From positions 1 to 64,000 of the forward strand of contig JBGAIB010000003.1 of the NCBI GenBank assembly GCA_044225825.1: a stretch of DNA of 64,000 nucleotides. Direction: 5' to 3'. Position 1 is the stretch's first letter. Each line of letters starts with the position of its first letter. The notes under the pieces are model-generated. The model worked only from the letters and a program-made list of their open reading frames with translations, made no database searches and was not told the DNA's origin. Source of the DNA: Bog-950 sp044225825. Lineage in GTDB: Bacteria > Bacteroidota > Bacteroidia > Chitinophagales > LD1. The position numbers and the translations under genes were made by a program. Positions 9,007 to 17,571 of this stretch are shown piece by piece.

Positions 9007-9187
9007 CGACTCACCCCCTGTCCCCCCTCTCTGCTGGCGCAGAGAGGGGGGACAGGTTTGTGATTTTTGAGAGAGAGTAAGCATCGGTTGCTTGCGCCGG
9101 AACATTGGACGTTTGATTAGACCACACAGAACAACAAAGCGCCTCCCCCTCTCTATGAAATAGAGAGGGGGCCGGGGGGGTGAGTAG
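9007..9187. repeat. ~180-bp repeat, right copy flanking the DUF559 gene
   Basis: The second copy of the 8337-8515 repeat, in direct orientation, differing by scattered substitutions and a few indels. It has the same terminal inverted ACTCACCCCC ends and the same two internal hairpins. The interval between the copies contains only the DUF559 gene. Confidence 0.9.
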
Positions 9188-9211
9188 ACAATCAAAAATC
9201 AGCAATCACGT

Positions 9212-9219
9212 TATCTTTA
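9212..9219 (+). promoter_or_regulatory. Candidate -7 element directly before the Omp85 gene
   Basis: TATCTTTA matches TAnnTTTG except at the last base and ends 7 bases before the ATG at 9227. If used, it would give an almost leaderless mRNA. The upstream DUF559 repeat ends only 25 bases earlier, so that repeat would supply the -33 region. Confidence 0.35.
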
Positions 9220-9226
9220 CCCTTTC

Positions 9227-11002
9227 ATGCGGCGGCTGTTATCCTTCCTCCTGTTATTGCTAACACTGAACAACCTGTTCAGTCAGCACAACTATGCCCT
9301 GCTGATTGAATCGCCCGATAAACCCGCTTCTTTCTTCGACAAGAAATTTGATTACCGTAAAGGGGTAAAGGATTCGCTGGCAGCGGTAAGCGAGGTGGAG
9401 GACCTGGTAACTAAACTGCGCGAGCATGGCTACGCGGCCGTGTCGGTGGATAGCACCTGGGCAGATAGCCTGCGCCGGTATGTCTATATATATGTAGGCG
9501 AACAGTTTGAGCACATAGCGCTTAAGAACGGAAATATAGAAGATGGTCTGCTGGCGGCAGCCGGAGTTAGAAATGTACTCAGCAGCAGTAAGCCATTAAG
9601 CTTACAAGGGGTACAACTGGTAAAGGAAAAACTGTTACGGCAATGTGAGAACAACGGCTATCCTTTTGCGGCTGTTAAGCTCGATAGCTTTACGCACAAC
9701 GGGCATGGTTACAGCGCACGTATTTACCTGGTTAAAAACGACCTTATTAAAATAGACACGGTGCGCATTATGGGGCAAACCAAGGTAAAGCGCGTGTTCC
9801 TTAAAAACTACCTGGGCCTAAAAACAGGTAAACCTTATAACGAAGCCAACGTACAGAAGATTACCCAGCGCCTGGGTGAACTGCAGTTTGTGGAAAGCAT
9901 ACAACCGCATACGGTAGAGTTTAAAAACAATAAGGCTGCCATCAATTTGTACTTAAAGGATAAAAAGGCTTCGCAGTTTAATTTCCTGCTGGGCTTTTTG
10001 CCGGGTAGCAGCGGGCAAAAACTTTTGGTAACCGGTGAGGCGCGCTTCCACCTGTTTAGCCTGCTTGGCCTGGGCGAGGAGATTTTTTTAGAGTGGCGCA
10101 AGTTGCAACCCAAAACCCAGCAACTGGACGTACGCTTTGTATATCCGTATCTGATAGGTCTGCCGATAGGTATCAGTGCCCGGTTTGAATTGTTTAAGCG
10201 CGATACGAGTTACCTGGACCTGAACGGCGACTATGGTATACAATATCAATTACTGGGCAGTAACTATATAAAGGCATCGCTGCGGCAGCAGAGCACCATT
10301 ATACTGAATGTAGATACCACCTACATAAAGCTTAACCGCGCACTGCCTAAAAATCTCGACATACGCACCAACGAGTTTGCCCTGGAATATTTTTACCAGA
10401 AGTTGAACTACCGGTTTAACCCCGTAGATGGTTATGTGCTGAAGATACAGGCTTCGGCAGGGGTTAAGCAGATAAAGAAGAACAACGCCATTGTAGGCTT
10501 GTATGATGAAGCCGAAGCCCGGTACTTTTCGTACTTATACGATACGTCGCGGTTGAAGAGTTTCCAGTTCCGGGTGGGCCTGGCCTTTGATAAGTATTGG
10601 AAACTGGCGGCCCGGCATACCATTAAAACGTCCTTCGATGGTAAGTACTTTTTCAGCAGGCGTATTATGGATAACGAGAAGTACCGTTTGGGCGGGGTTA
10701 ACTCGCTACGCGGATTCGATGATCAATCCATCTTTACCCCCTACTACGCTATGGCCAATGTAGAATACCGCTTTCTGCTTTCGAAGAATTCGTACTTTAG
10801 CGCGTTCTTTAATGCAGCGGTTGTAGAAGATGCAAGGCCCGGCAAAGGACCGGTGGATGTGCCTTTCGGTTTTGGTGTGGGGGCTGCGGTTGAAACCAAG
10901 GCGGGTATATTTGGTATTACCTATGCCATGGGCCGGCAACTGGATAACAAGCTGACTTTAAAGGATTCGAAAATTCACTTTGGCTACGTCAACTACTTTT
11001 AA
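9227..11002 (+). CDS. Omp85/BamA-TamA family outer-membrane protein
   Basis: 591 residues with a signal peptide (MRRLLSFLLLLLTLNNLFSQ). POTRA-like repeats occupy about residues 25-235: VKDSLAAVSEVEDLVTKLRE, then LSLQGVQLVKEKLLRQCENN, then IDTVRIMGQTKVKRVFLKNY with KITQRLGELQFVES. A C-terminal 16-strand-type barrel with the diagnostic YRLGGVNSLRGFDDQS (the R-G-F loop motif) follows. The last residue of the final strand is F, as expected for BAM substrates. With two or three POTRA domains it is shorter than BamA, so TamA-like or a specialised Bacteroidota Omp85 is more likely. Its stop codon is directly followed by the next gene. Confidence 0.85.
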   Translation: MRRLLSFLLLLLTLNNLFSQHNYALLIESPDKPASFFDKKFDYRKGVKDSLAAVSEVEDLVTKLREHGYAAVSVDSTWADSLRRYVYIYVGEQFEHIALKNGNIEDGLLAAAGVRNVLSSSKPLSLQGVQLVKEKLLRQCENNGYPFAAVKLDSFTHNGHGYSARIYLVKNDLIKIDTVRIMGQTKVKRVFLKNYLGLKTGKPYNEANVQKITQRLGELQFVESIQPHTVEFKNNKAAINLYLKDKKASQFNFLLGFLPGSSGQKLLVTGEARFHLFSLLGLGEEIFLEWRKLQPKTQQLDVRFVYPYLIGLPIGISARFELFKRDTSYLDLNGDYGIQYQLLGSNYIKASLRQQSTIILNVDTTYIKLNRALPKNLDIRTNEFALEYFYQKLNYRFNPVDGYVLKIQASAGVKQIKKNNAIVGLYDEAEARYFSYLYDTSRLKSFQFRVGLAFDKYWKLAARHTIKTSFDGKYFFSRRIMDNEKYRLGGVNSLRGFDDQSIFTPYYAMANVEYRFLLSKNSYFSAFFNAAVVEDARPGKGPVDVPFGFGVGAAVETKAGIFGITYAMGRQLDNKLTLKDSKIHFGYVNYF

Positions 11003-11878
11003 TTGAAACCAGCGCTGCTCTCGTTTTTCTTTTTGATTTTGTTTGGGTTAGGCTTACAAGCGCAGGAGCCCGACACCCTTTCCACCTCCGTTGACGATAC
11101 ATTACAGTCCCTTGCCCCCGCTGATTTATATGCTACCGAGAATTACCTGGCCATTGGTGGTTATACCTCTCCGCTGCTTTCCACCACGCAAAAGCCGGTG
11201 GTAAATGATATACAGCAATGGCATAAGCACCAGGGAAACATCTATGTATTTGCTGTGCTGGTATTACTGCTGATCATCATCGCGTATCTGAAAACAGCCT
11301 TCGGTTCCGAGTTAGAGGATATGTTACAGTCGGTGGTAAACAGCAACATTGCCCAGCAGATATTCCGTACGCGCACCGATGAACTAACCTTCTCGTCGTT
11401 TCTGTTGCATGTGAATTTTATACTTGTTATAAGTCTTTATATTCGTTTTGTGCTGGTCAATTTCTACCACGTTTCTACGCTTGAAACGTTTCCTGCAATA
11501 CTGCTGCTCATTTTTTTATTCACATTTTTTTATGCCGCAAAAGCATTTGTGATACGCGTTATCGGTTCCGTTTTTGAAATAAAAGATGTGTGCGATGAAT
11601 ACCTGTTTAATTTTTTTACAGTTACTAAAACCCTTGGTTTGTCAATGATTCCGGCGCTTTTTGTGTTTTACACTGCGCCTGAGAAATTTTTCAATTTCAT
11701 TTTTATTGTAACATTAGTTATGCTGGCCGGTTTTGTGTTACTGTTCGTTTGGCGAGGGTTATCCACAGGGTATAAATTAATGTATAAGAGCGTGTATCAT
11801 TTTTTTATCTACGTTTGTGTAGTAGAAATATCTCCGGTATTTCTATTATTTAAATTGTTAACTAAAACAGTTGTTTAA
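11003..11878 (+). CDS. DUF4271 integral membrane protein
   Basis: A 291-residue membrane protein of the Bacteroidota DUF4271 family. It has an N-terminal signal-like segment (LLSFFFLILFGLGLQAQ), a periplasmic stretch, then several strong transmembrane segments (IYVFAVLVLLLIIIAYL; FILVISLYIRFVLVNF; LLLIFLFTFFYAAKAF; and three more). The start is TTG at 11003, immediately after the Omp85 TAA, and is needed to include the signal segment. It is followed closely by a small Lys/Ala peptide and hemD. DUF4271 next to uroporphyrinogen-III synthase is a recurrent Bacteroidota arrangement. Function unknown. Confidence 0.8.
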   Translation: MKPALLSFFFLILFGLGLQAQEPDTLSTSVDDTLQSLAPADLYATENYLAIGGYTSPLLSTTQKPVVNDIQQWHKHQGNIYVFAVLVLLLIIIAYLKTAFGSELEDMLQSVVNSNIAQQIFRTRTDELTFSSFLLHVNFILVISLYIRFVLVNFYHVSTLETFPAILLLIFLFTFFYAAKAFVIRVIGSVFEIKDVCDEYLFNFFTVTKTLGLSMIPALFVFYTAPEKFFNFIFIVTLVMLAGFVLLFVWRGLSTGYKLMYKSVYHFFIYVCVVEISPVFLLFKLLTKTVV

Positions 11879-11880
11879 CC

Positions 11881-11964
11881 ATGGCAACAAAAAAGAAAGC
11901 TGCTAAGAAGGCTGCAAAAAAGCCTGCTAAGAAAGCCGCTAAGAAAGCCGCAAAAAAAAAATAA
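11881..11964 (+). CDS. 27-residue Lys/Ala-rich histone-H1-like peptide
   Basis: ATG 11881 opens a 27-codon frame encoding KKAAKK/KKPAKK repeats that ends in KKK and TAA (11962-11964). It resembles the basic tails of bacterial H1-like proteins that bind DNA. The last codons lie in a run of ten A residues (11952-11961). A -1 slip there would join it in frame to the hemD reading frame (ISKRLKEPKSAGK...), so it may be an N-terminal tail of HemD rather than a separate protein. It is too short for most gene callers. Spacing to DUF4271 is 2 bases. Confidence 0.5.
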   Translation: MATKKKAAKKAAKKPAKKAAKKAAKKK

Positions 11965-11972
11965 GTAAGCGG

Positions 11973-12953
11973 TTGAAAGAACCAAAGTCTGCCGGTAAAG
12001 CAACCACCTCTGAAAAGAAAGTTGTTGCTGGCAGCAAAACATCCAACAGTAGCAGCACTCTCATTACAAAGGCTGATGTGATATCACCTGAAAAGAGTGC
12101 TGCTTCTTTTTCTACCAAGCCGGTAACTCCTTCCGGTAAGCCGCAAATCATCATCCCCAACCGGCCCGAAAAAAACTACCAGGAGCTTATATCCAAGGCC
12201 CCTAAAACCAAGGTTAAACACATCTTAGTGGCCCAGCCTAAACCCGAAGGCCCTAAAAGTCCGTATTACGATTTAGAAACCCGCTACCGCGTAAAGTTTA
12301 CGTTTATGCCCTTTATTACGGTAGAAGGTGTAGCCGGTAAGGACTTCCGAAAGCAACGCATAACCCTCAACGACTATAGCGGTATTATCTTCACCAGCCG
12401 CAATTCCATCGATCACTTTTTTCGCATCTGCGAAGAATTGCGTGTGAAGATGAGCCAGGAAACCAAGTTCTTCTGTACCTCCGAAGCCATTGCCCTTTAC
12501 TTACAAAAGTACACCCAGTACCGTAAGCGTAAGGTATTCTTCGGCGATATGAACAACAATAAGGAACTGCGTCAACTGTTGATCAAGCACCGCGATGCTA
12601 CCCGGTTTCTGTACATCTGTGCCGATGTTCGCAAGGACGAGATACCCGCCTTTATGCAGGCCAACGGTTTCAACTTTGCCGAAGGCGTGATGTACCGCAC
12701 CGTGCCTAACGACCTAAAGGCGTTGAACCTGGACCACTTTGATATGTTGGTGCTGTTTAGCCCTACAGGCATACATTCTCTGTTCAACAGTTTCCCTAAG
12801 TTTAAACAAGGCAACCTGAAGATCGGCGCATATGGTAAAACCACCGCTGATGCAATTTTTGAGAAAGGATTAGACCTGCACCTGATGGCCCCCCTGCCAC
12901 ACACCCCTACTATTATTACTGCCATCGATCAATACATTAAAGAGGCAAAATAA
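11973..12953 (+). CDS. hemD: Uroporphyrinogen-III synthase
   Basis: Catalyses cyclisation of hydroxymethylbilane to uroporphyrinogen III in tetrapyrrole synthesis. The conserved part starts at VKHILVAQPKPEG and continues through YSGIIFTSRNSIDHFFR, FFCTSEAIALYLQKYTQYRKRKV, DHFDMLVLFSPTGIHSLF and the C-terminal TPTIITAIDQYI, the usual Bacteroidota HemD pattern. The listed TTG start at 11973 gives an unusual ~75-residue Lys/Ser/Thr-rich N-terminal extension with no ATG before the conserved core. True initiation may be here, at another non-ATG codon, or through frameshifting from the 11881 peptide. A terminator follows. Confidence 0.88.
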   Translation: MKEPKSAGKATTSEKKVVAGSKTSNSSSTLITKADVISPEKSAASFSTKPVTPSGKPQIIIPNRPEKNYQELISKAPKTKVKHILVAQPKPEGPKSPYYDLETRYRVKFTFMPFITVEGVAGKDFRKQRITLNDYSGIIFTSRNSIDHFFRICEELRVKMSQETKFFCTSEAIALYLQKYTQYRKRKVFFGDMNNNKELRQLLIKHRDATRFLYICADVRKDEIPAFMQANGFNFAEGVMYRTVPNDLKALNLDHFDMLVLFSPTGIHSLFNSFPKFKQGNLKIGAYGKTTADAIFEKGLDLHLMAPLPHTPTIITAIDQYIKEAK

Positions 12954-12983
12954 CTTTACCATTTACCCTGTTATAAAATTTAC

Positions 12984-13022
12984 AACATGCGCGCGCAGTA
13001 CTGCCGCGCATGTTTGTTTTTG
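12984..13022 (+). terminator. Terminator after hemD
   Basis: Stem AACATGCGCG / CGCGCATGTT with an 11-base loop, followed by TGTTTTTGG; 30 bases after the hemD stop. Confidence 0.8.
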
Positions 13023-13073
13023 GGTAGGAGCGCATGGCCGTTTATATTATATTCGTGATAAACCCCTTTTGCC

Positions 13074-14114
13074 ATGAGTAAAGTTTACGCCTTTGCCCTT
13101 GCCCTTTTATTTACCGGTACGCTTCGCGCGCAGAATAACGTTGGTATAGGAACACCCAATCCCGACCCTAATGCTATCCTTCACCTGGAATCAAACAGCA
13201 AAGGGGTGCTGATACCCAAGCTGGATGCGGCCGAACGTGCTTCGCTGGGCGCTATGCTTAATGCTACCAACAAAGGACTGTTGGTGTTTGGTCCGGATAC
13301 TAATCAGTTTTGGTTTTGGGATGGTACGCAGTGGGTTCCTTTCCCAGCAGATACCGACCAGCAAACACTCACCTTTAATGCTGCTACCAATACTTTATCT
13401 ATCAGCAACGGTAATTCAGTTGTTATTCCATTAATGGCCGGACCCACCGGCCCTACGGGCCCACAGGGCGTACAAGGTGTTACCGGTTCAACCGGCGATA
13501 CAGGGCCACAGGGCATACAAGGTATTCAGGGCATACAAGGGCCGCAGGGAGTAACCGGTGCTACCGGTGTTACGGGCCCTACCGGTGCTGGTGGGTTCAA
13601 CAGCGCACATGCGTTTAACCCCGATGGCAGTGTGCTGATTACTGATGGCGGTGGCACACTTACAACAAGCGGACAAGCCTGGTTAGCCGGCGGCAATAGT
13701 GCACCGGCAAGTAATAACCTGGGCCAAACCGGTAATGCGCCGCTGGTGTTTGTTACTAATAATACCGACCGCATGAGCATACAAGCCAACGGCGATATTT
13801 ATGTGGATGGATCAAAACCCATTCAGGTTATACGCTATAACTGCAATGGTTGCGATAACCCCAACCGCAATACGGGCATGTCCGCAACTACCTGGGTAGC
13901 GGTGTTGGCAGGTTTTTATCCTACCAATCAGGATGGCAGCAGTACGGAAAGTACACGGGCACGGGTTTACCAGAGTGGCGGTACCTGGTGGTTTAAAGGC
14001 GATCTGGAATCGCCCAACAACGAAGACTGGAACGTAGATATTATGTTCATCAAAAAGCAACTGGTGGATGACGTGCGACCCGCTTCGCAAAACGGCGGCG
14101 GCACCGGATTCTAA
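13074..14114 (+). CDS. Secreted collagen-like fibre protein
   Basis: 346 residues with a signal peptide (MSKVYAFALALLFTGTLRAQ). It is followed by the common Bacteroidota start of tail-fibre-like secreted proteins: NVGIGTPNPDPNAILHLESNSKG, LIPKLDAAER and NKGLLVFGPDTNQFWFWDG. A collagen-type Gly-X-Y tract (GPTGPTGPQGVQGVTG ... GPTGAGG) spans roughly residues 123-178 and a globular C-terminal domain of unknown fold follows. No T9SS sorting domain is visible. The architecture suggests a trimeric surface fibre or adhesin. The 1306-residue protein at 36063-39983 shares the collagen motif but is otherwise different. Confidence 0.75.
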   Translation: MSKVYAFALALLFTGTLRAQNNVGIGTPNPDPNAILHLESNSKGVLIPKLDAAERASLGAMLNATNKGLLVFGPDTNQFWFWDGTQWVPFPADTDQQTLTFNAATNTLSISNGNSVVIPLMAGPTGPTGPQGVQGVTGSTGDTGPQGIQGIQGIQGPQGVTGATGVTGPTGAGGFNSAHAFNPDGSVLITDGGGTLTTSGQAWLAGGNSAPASNNLGQTGNAPLVFVTNNTDRMSIQANGDIYVDGSKPIQVIRYNCNGCDNPNRNTGMSATTWVAVLAGFYPTNQDGSSTESTRARVYQSGGTWWFKGDLESPNNEDWNVDIMFIKKQLVDDVRPASQNGGGTGF

Positions 14115-14191
14115 TAGCGCTACAAATAATAACCTTTAGGTAAACCTGTTTTCCCTAAGCCTGCTTAACTAGCATTGCTTAATTGCTGCGC

Positions 14192-15601
14192 ATGAAACAT
14201 TTTATAGTTGGCCTGTTATTGCTCAATATACTTTTGCTAACTGCACAAGTGCCCTGGCCAAAAGTTTGGGAAGAACAACCCGGCAGGCTGCAACTGGATC
14301 GCGACCCTGCCAACAAGCCTTTACTGCCCGAAAAATTACTGAACCATGAATTACTGAACGGGGCTGATACCTTGTTGGGTAATGAAGGTTATCGGTTGCA
14401 GATTGACGCTGCGGGTATTAAAATGGAAAGCAATACCACGCAGGGCCAGTTTTACGCCATGCAAACGCTGCACCAATTAATTCGTTACGATTCTGTTGCC
14501 GCTGGCTTTTATCTGCCCTATACCACCATTACCGACCAGCCCGCTTATGGCTGGCGGGGTTTGCACCTGGATGTATGCCGCCACTTCTTTCCGGTTAAAG
14601 TAGTGAAGCAGTATATCGATTTAATGGCTTCGCTGAAAATGAATGTGCTGCACCTGCATTTAACCGACGACCAGGGCTGGCGCATTGAGATCAAAAAATA
14701 TCCGCGCCTTACCGAAGTAGGCGCGTGGCGCACCGAAGCAGATGGCAGCCGCTATGGAGGTTATTATACGCAGCAGGATATACGCGAGCTGGTAGCCTAC
14801 GCCAGGAAGTATTACATCACCATTGTTCCGGAAATTGAAATGCCGAGCCATTCCTCTGCTGCTATTGCTGCTTATCCGCAGTTGATGTGCGATAGCGCAG
14901 CCGAGCACCTGGTACCAAACCGCTGGGGAATCTTTAGGGATGTTTATTGTCCAACATCATACACCTTTCGCTTTTTGGAGGATGTGCTGGATGAGGTATG
15001 CGAATTATTTCCTGCGCCTTACATCCACATCGGGGGCGACGAAGTGCCTAAAGCACAATGGAGGAAGAGTGCTGCTGTAAAGGACTTGATGAAACAGGAG
15101 CATTTAAAAAACCAGGAGCAGGTGCAACATTACTTTATGCGCACCATGCAGATTTATCTGGCTGGCAAGGGCAAAACCTGCATTGGTTGGGGCGAGGTAG
15201 TACGCGGCGGTTTAAAAGATGATCTGGTAGTTATGAGTTGGCGCGGCACTGCAGCGGGTATAAAAGCGGCAAAGGCAGGGCATCAGGTGATTATGACGCC
15301 TCGCTTTTTCTGCTACTTCGATTATCCGCAGAAAGGGGATAAGAAGCAGGCCTGGTGGATGACCTATCTCTCCTTAAAGAAAGTATACAACTTTAATCCT
15401 TCTGCTAAACTACCTGCCACAAATGCCGCGCAGGTAATGGGCGGACAAGCCAACGTGTGGACGGAACACATAAGCACCGAAGAACAACTACATCATCAAA
15501 TTTATCCGCGCTTAGCAGCCATGGCTGAAGCCTTATGGAGTGCTGAAAAGGATTACGAAGGTTTTCAGCAGCGGTTGAAGTTTTATGAAGGCAATAAATA
15601 A
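14192..15601 (+). CDS. Beta-N-acetylhexosaminidase, glycoside hydrolase family 20
   Basis: Removes terminal N-acetylhexosamine from glycans or chitin fragments. ATG 14192 opens a signal peptide (MKHFIVGLLLLNILLLTAQ); an in-frame TTG at 14183 is less likely. The N-terminal GH20b-like domain is followed by YGWRGLHLDVCRHFF, LHLHLTDDQGWRIEIKKYPRLTEVGAWR and the catalytic pair D283-E284 in YIHIGGDEVPKAQW. Later YCYFDYPQ-type and GGQANVWTEHI segments are the normal end of the barrel. At 469 residues it lacks the extra C-terminal domains of larger Bacteroidota GH20 enzymes. Probably periplasmic or outer-membrane. Confidence 0.93.
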   Translation: MKHFIVGLLLLNILLLTAQVPWPKVWEEQPGRLQLDRDPANKPLLPEKLLNHELLNGADTLLGNEGYRLQIDAAGIKMESNTTQGQFYAMQTLHQLIRYDSVAAGFYLPYTTITDQPAYGWRGLHLDVCRHFFPVKVVKQYIDLMASLKMNVLHLHLTDDQGWRIEIKKYPRLTEVGAWRTEADGSRYGGYYTQQDIRELVAYARKYYITIVPEIEMPSHSSAAIAAYPQLMCDSAAEHLVPNRWGIFRDVYCPTSYTFRFLEDVLDEVCELFPAPYIHIGGDEVPKAQWRKSAAVKDLMKQEHLKNQEQVQHYFMRTMQIYLAGKGKTCIGWGEVVRGGLKDDLVVMSWRGTAAGIKAAKAGHQVIMTPRFFCYFDYPQKGDKKQAWWMTYLSLKKVYNFNPSAKLPATNAAQVMGGQANVWTEHISTEEQLHHQIYPRLAAMAEALWSAEKDYEGFQQRLKFYEGNK

Positions 15602-15602
15602 G

Positions 15603-16214
15603 CTACTTCACTTCGAAGTCAAACACCTTTTCGCCTTCCAGAAAACCTTCCAGCTTGTCGCCGGGTTTTACAGGACCTACGCCTGCCGGGGTACCGGTAT
15701 AAATTAAATCGCCCACCTGCAACGTAAAAAACTGCGAAGCATAGGCAATAATTTTGGCGAAAGGGAAAAGCATATCGTTGGTATTACCGCGCTGTACTTC
15801 GGTGCCATTCAGGTTCATTGAGAAGGTAATGCCATCAGTAGCGGCATTAGCCGGCAGCGGGCGAAACACACCTGTTACAGCCGAGTTGTCGAATGCCTTG
15901 GCAATTTCCCAGGGCAGTCCTTTGGCCTTTTGCTGGCTCTGCAAGTCGCGGGCGGTAAAATCAATACCTACCGTTACATCACCAATGTATTTATGCGCAA
16001 ATTTCTCTTCGATATACTTGCCCTGCTTGCCCACCTTTAGCACCAATTCAGTTTCGTAATGGATGTCGCTGCTCCATTCGGGATGGTAAAAGGGCTTATT
16101 GTCCTTTAGCAATGCGGTTGCCGGTTTCAGAAATACAACGGGCTTATCCGGTACTTCATTCTTAAGTTCTTTAGCGTGTTCGCTGTAGTTGCGGCCTATG
16201 CAGATGATTTTCAT
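15603..16214 (-). CDS. Fumarylacetoacetate hydrolase family protein (acylpyruvase-like)
   Basis: 203 residues of the FAH C-terminal fold. IICIGRNYSEHAKEL opens the domain; metal-site elements HYETELVLKVGK (E-x-E type) and VGIDFTARDLQ are present, as are SMNLNGTEVQRGNT and GDLIYTGTPAGVGPVKPGD. The size and motif order match the small YcgM/FAHD1-type acylpyruvate hydrolases or oxaloacetate decarboxylases rather than true fumarylacetoacetase. It is 15 bases downstream of the Smr gene, so probably in the DUF72-Smr-FAH operon. The exact substrate is open. Confidence 0.88.
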   Translation of the reverse strand: MKIICIGRNYSEHAKELKNEVPDKPVVFLKPATALLKDNKPFYHPEWSSDIHYETELVLKVGKQGKYIEEKFAHKYIGDVTVGIDFTARDLQSQQKAKGLPWEIAKAFDNSAVTGVFRPLPANAATDGITFSMNLNGTEVQRGNTNDMLFPFAKIIAYASQFFTLQVGDLIYTGTPAGVGPVKPGDKLEGFLEGEKVFDFEVK

Positions 16215-16229
16215 AACGGATGCGAAGTA

Positions 16230-16484
16230 TCAAAATTTAAAATACACAAACAACCTGCCGTGGTTTTTGGCGTCGTTTTCCATGCGGTGATACAGGGGTT
16301 TGATGTGCGGCTGTTGTAAAAAGCGCTGCACCTTCTTCTTTAATTGTCCGGTTCCCTTGCCGGGTATAATTTCCACTTCGCGGATCTTGCAGGCAATAGC
16401 TTCTTCAAAGGCATCGTTTAATGCCTTGTCAATGCCTCTGCTATCGTTAAACACAACGTGTAAGTCAACTTTTATACGTGCCAT
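16230..16484 (-). CDS. Small Smr-domain protein
   Basis: 84 residues consisting of little more than an Smr domain (MutS2 C-terminal type). It has the DLH motif in KVDLHVVF, and IIPGKGTGQLKKKVQRFL, the GxGxG nucleic-acid-binding loop. Stand-alone Smr proteins can nick or cleave branched DNA or RNA; whether this short version is catalytic is unknown. It starts 2 bases after the DUF72 stop, which implies translational coupling. Confidence 0.85.
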   Translation of the reverse strand: MARIKVDLHVVFNDSRGIDKALNDAFEEAIACKIREVEIIPGKGTGQLKKKVQRFLQQPHIKPLYHRMENDAKNHGRLFVYFKF

Positions 16485-16486
16485 GC

Positions 16487-17434
16487 TTATTTTTTAGTGC
16501 TCCTTTTTTTAGCCGTTCCCTTGTGGGAGAGGTCAGGAGGCTGCCAGTTGTATAGTAATTGTGGTGGCTGCAAATGTAAACCACATTTGGTGTTCAGTTT
16601 ATCAATCATGTAACTACTCAACTCGGGGCTGTAGCGTTCGTCGTGCTGATGAATAAAAAAGTAAAGCGTATGCAGCCCCTTGTCTAACCACTTATCAAGG
16701 CGGTTTACCCAGTCGTCGATGCGTTTAAAGTCGGTGGGATGCAGGCTATTACCTACAAAACGGATGAATGCCTTGGGGGTGGTTAACTTCATGTTCATCA
16801 CATCGCGCCGGCCCGCGGTATCGGTTATAACGCTGGTAACCTTCAGCTTTTTCATCAACGCGTAGGTTTCGTCTACCTCCTTACTCTTTACAAACCAATC
16901 GGGGTGCCTGAACTCTACTGCTACCTCAAAGTCGCGGGGTAAACTTTTTAGATAAGTCTGTATTACGGCTGCGTGCCTAGGACCAAAGCGCGCATCCAGT
17001 TGTATAAACGACATGCCCAGTTTATCGCCAAACACACGCAGCGTATCCAGTAAGGCATCCGTTTCCCGCTCAGCATTTTTTAAACGACGGATATGGGTAA
17101 TCACCTGCGTAAACTTCGGGCAAAATTTAAAATCGTCTGGTGCTGTATCGGCCCATTTCTGTACGGTAGGTTTCGGAAACAACCGGTAAAACATGGCGTT
17201 CAACTCAATGCTGTTAAAGTGTGTAACGTAGTTTTTGAAGAAGTCTGCTGGTTTGGTGCCTTTTGGATAGAGCTTCCCTTTCCAATCGGCCCGGCCCCAT
17301 TTGGCGCAGCCGATATAAACCTGTGGATGTTTGGGTTTTTTCTTTAACTCTTTAAAGAGGTCTGAAGTGATTTTGGCATCACGGGGCATGGTAAAATCAA
17401 CCGCATCCAAATTGCTCACGCGTCCAAAGTCCAT
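16487..17434 (-). CDS. DUF72 family protein
   Basis: A TIM-barrel-like DUF72 (YecE-type) protein with the signatures YIGCAKWGRADWKGKLYP, FNSIELNAMFYRL, FKFCPKFTQVITH and VAVEFRHPDWF. The longest frame opens at 17563, but that extension would run through the Hsp20 terminator hairpins. ATG 17434 (MDFGRVSNLDAVDF) gives 315 residues and is the better start. First gene of the DUF72-Smr-FAH operon. The biochemical function of the family is not settled. Confidence 0.87.
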   Translation of the reverse strand: MDFGRVSNLDAVDFTMPRDAKITSDLFKELKKKPKHPQVYIGCAKWGRADWKGKLYPKGTKPADFFKNYVTHFNSIELNAMFYRLFPKPTVQKWADTAPDDFKFCPKFTQVITHIRRLKNAERETDALLDTLRVFGDKLGMSFIQLDARFGPRHAAVIQTYLKSLPRDFEVAVEFRHPDWFVKSKEVDETYALMKKLKVTSVITDTAGRRDVMNMKLTTPKAFIRFVGNSLHPTDFKRIDDWVNRLDKWLDKGLHTLYFFIHQHDERYSPELSSYMIDKLNTKCGLHLQPPQLLYNWQPPDLSHKGTAKKRSTKK

Positions 17435-17484
17435 GTTGGTTGATTTTATTGCAAGATAAACAGATTGGCGCCTTAAAAGTTGCA

Positions 17485-17519
17485 CAAAAAAAATAGGCCC
17501 CCCCGTTGCCGGAGGGGCC
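17485..17519 (-). terminator. Terminator of the hsp20 gene
   Basis: Read on the minus strand, a GGCCCC/GGGGCC stem is followed by CTATTTTTTTT. It lies about 50 bases after the Hsp20 stop and before the DUF72 start. Confidence 0.8.
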
Positions 17520-17530
17520 GTGTTCAACCC

Positions 17531-17561
17531 GGTCTGCCGCTTTACCCAAGGCTGGCAGACC
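17531..17561 (-). other. Hairpin immediately after the hsp20 stop
   Basis: GGTCTGCC / GGCAGACC, an 8-bp perfect stem with a 15-base loop, 10 bases past the Hsp20 stop and upstream of the terminator. It may protect the mRNA 3' end. Confidence 0.55.
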
Positions 17562-17571
17562 AAAACCCATG

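Noticed and set aside
8974..9205. Minus-strand open frames of 73 and 64 residues
   Set aside because: They lie in the right-hand ~180-bp repeat and translate its hairpins; no conserved protein features.
17434..17563. N-terminal extension of the DUF72 protein to 17563
   Set aside because: It would code through the Hsp20 terminator hairpins and adds no family sequence.
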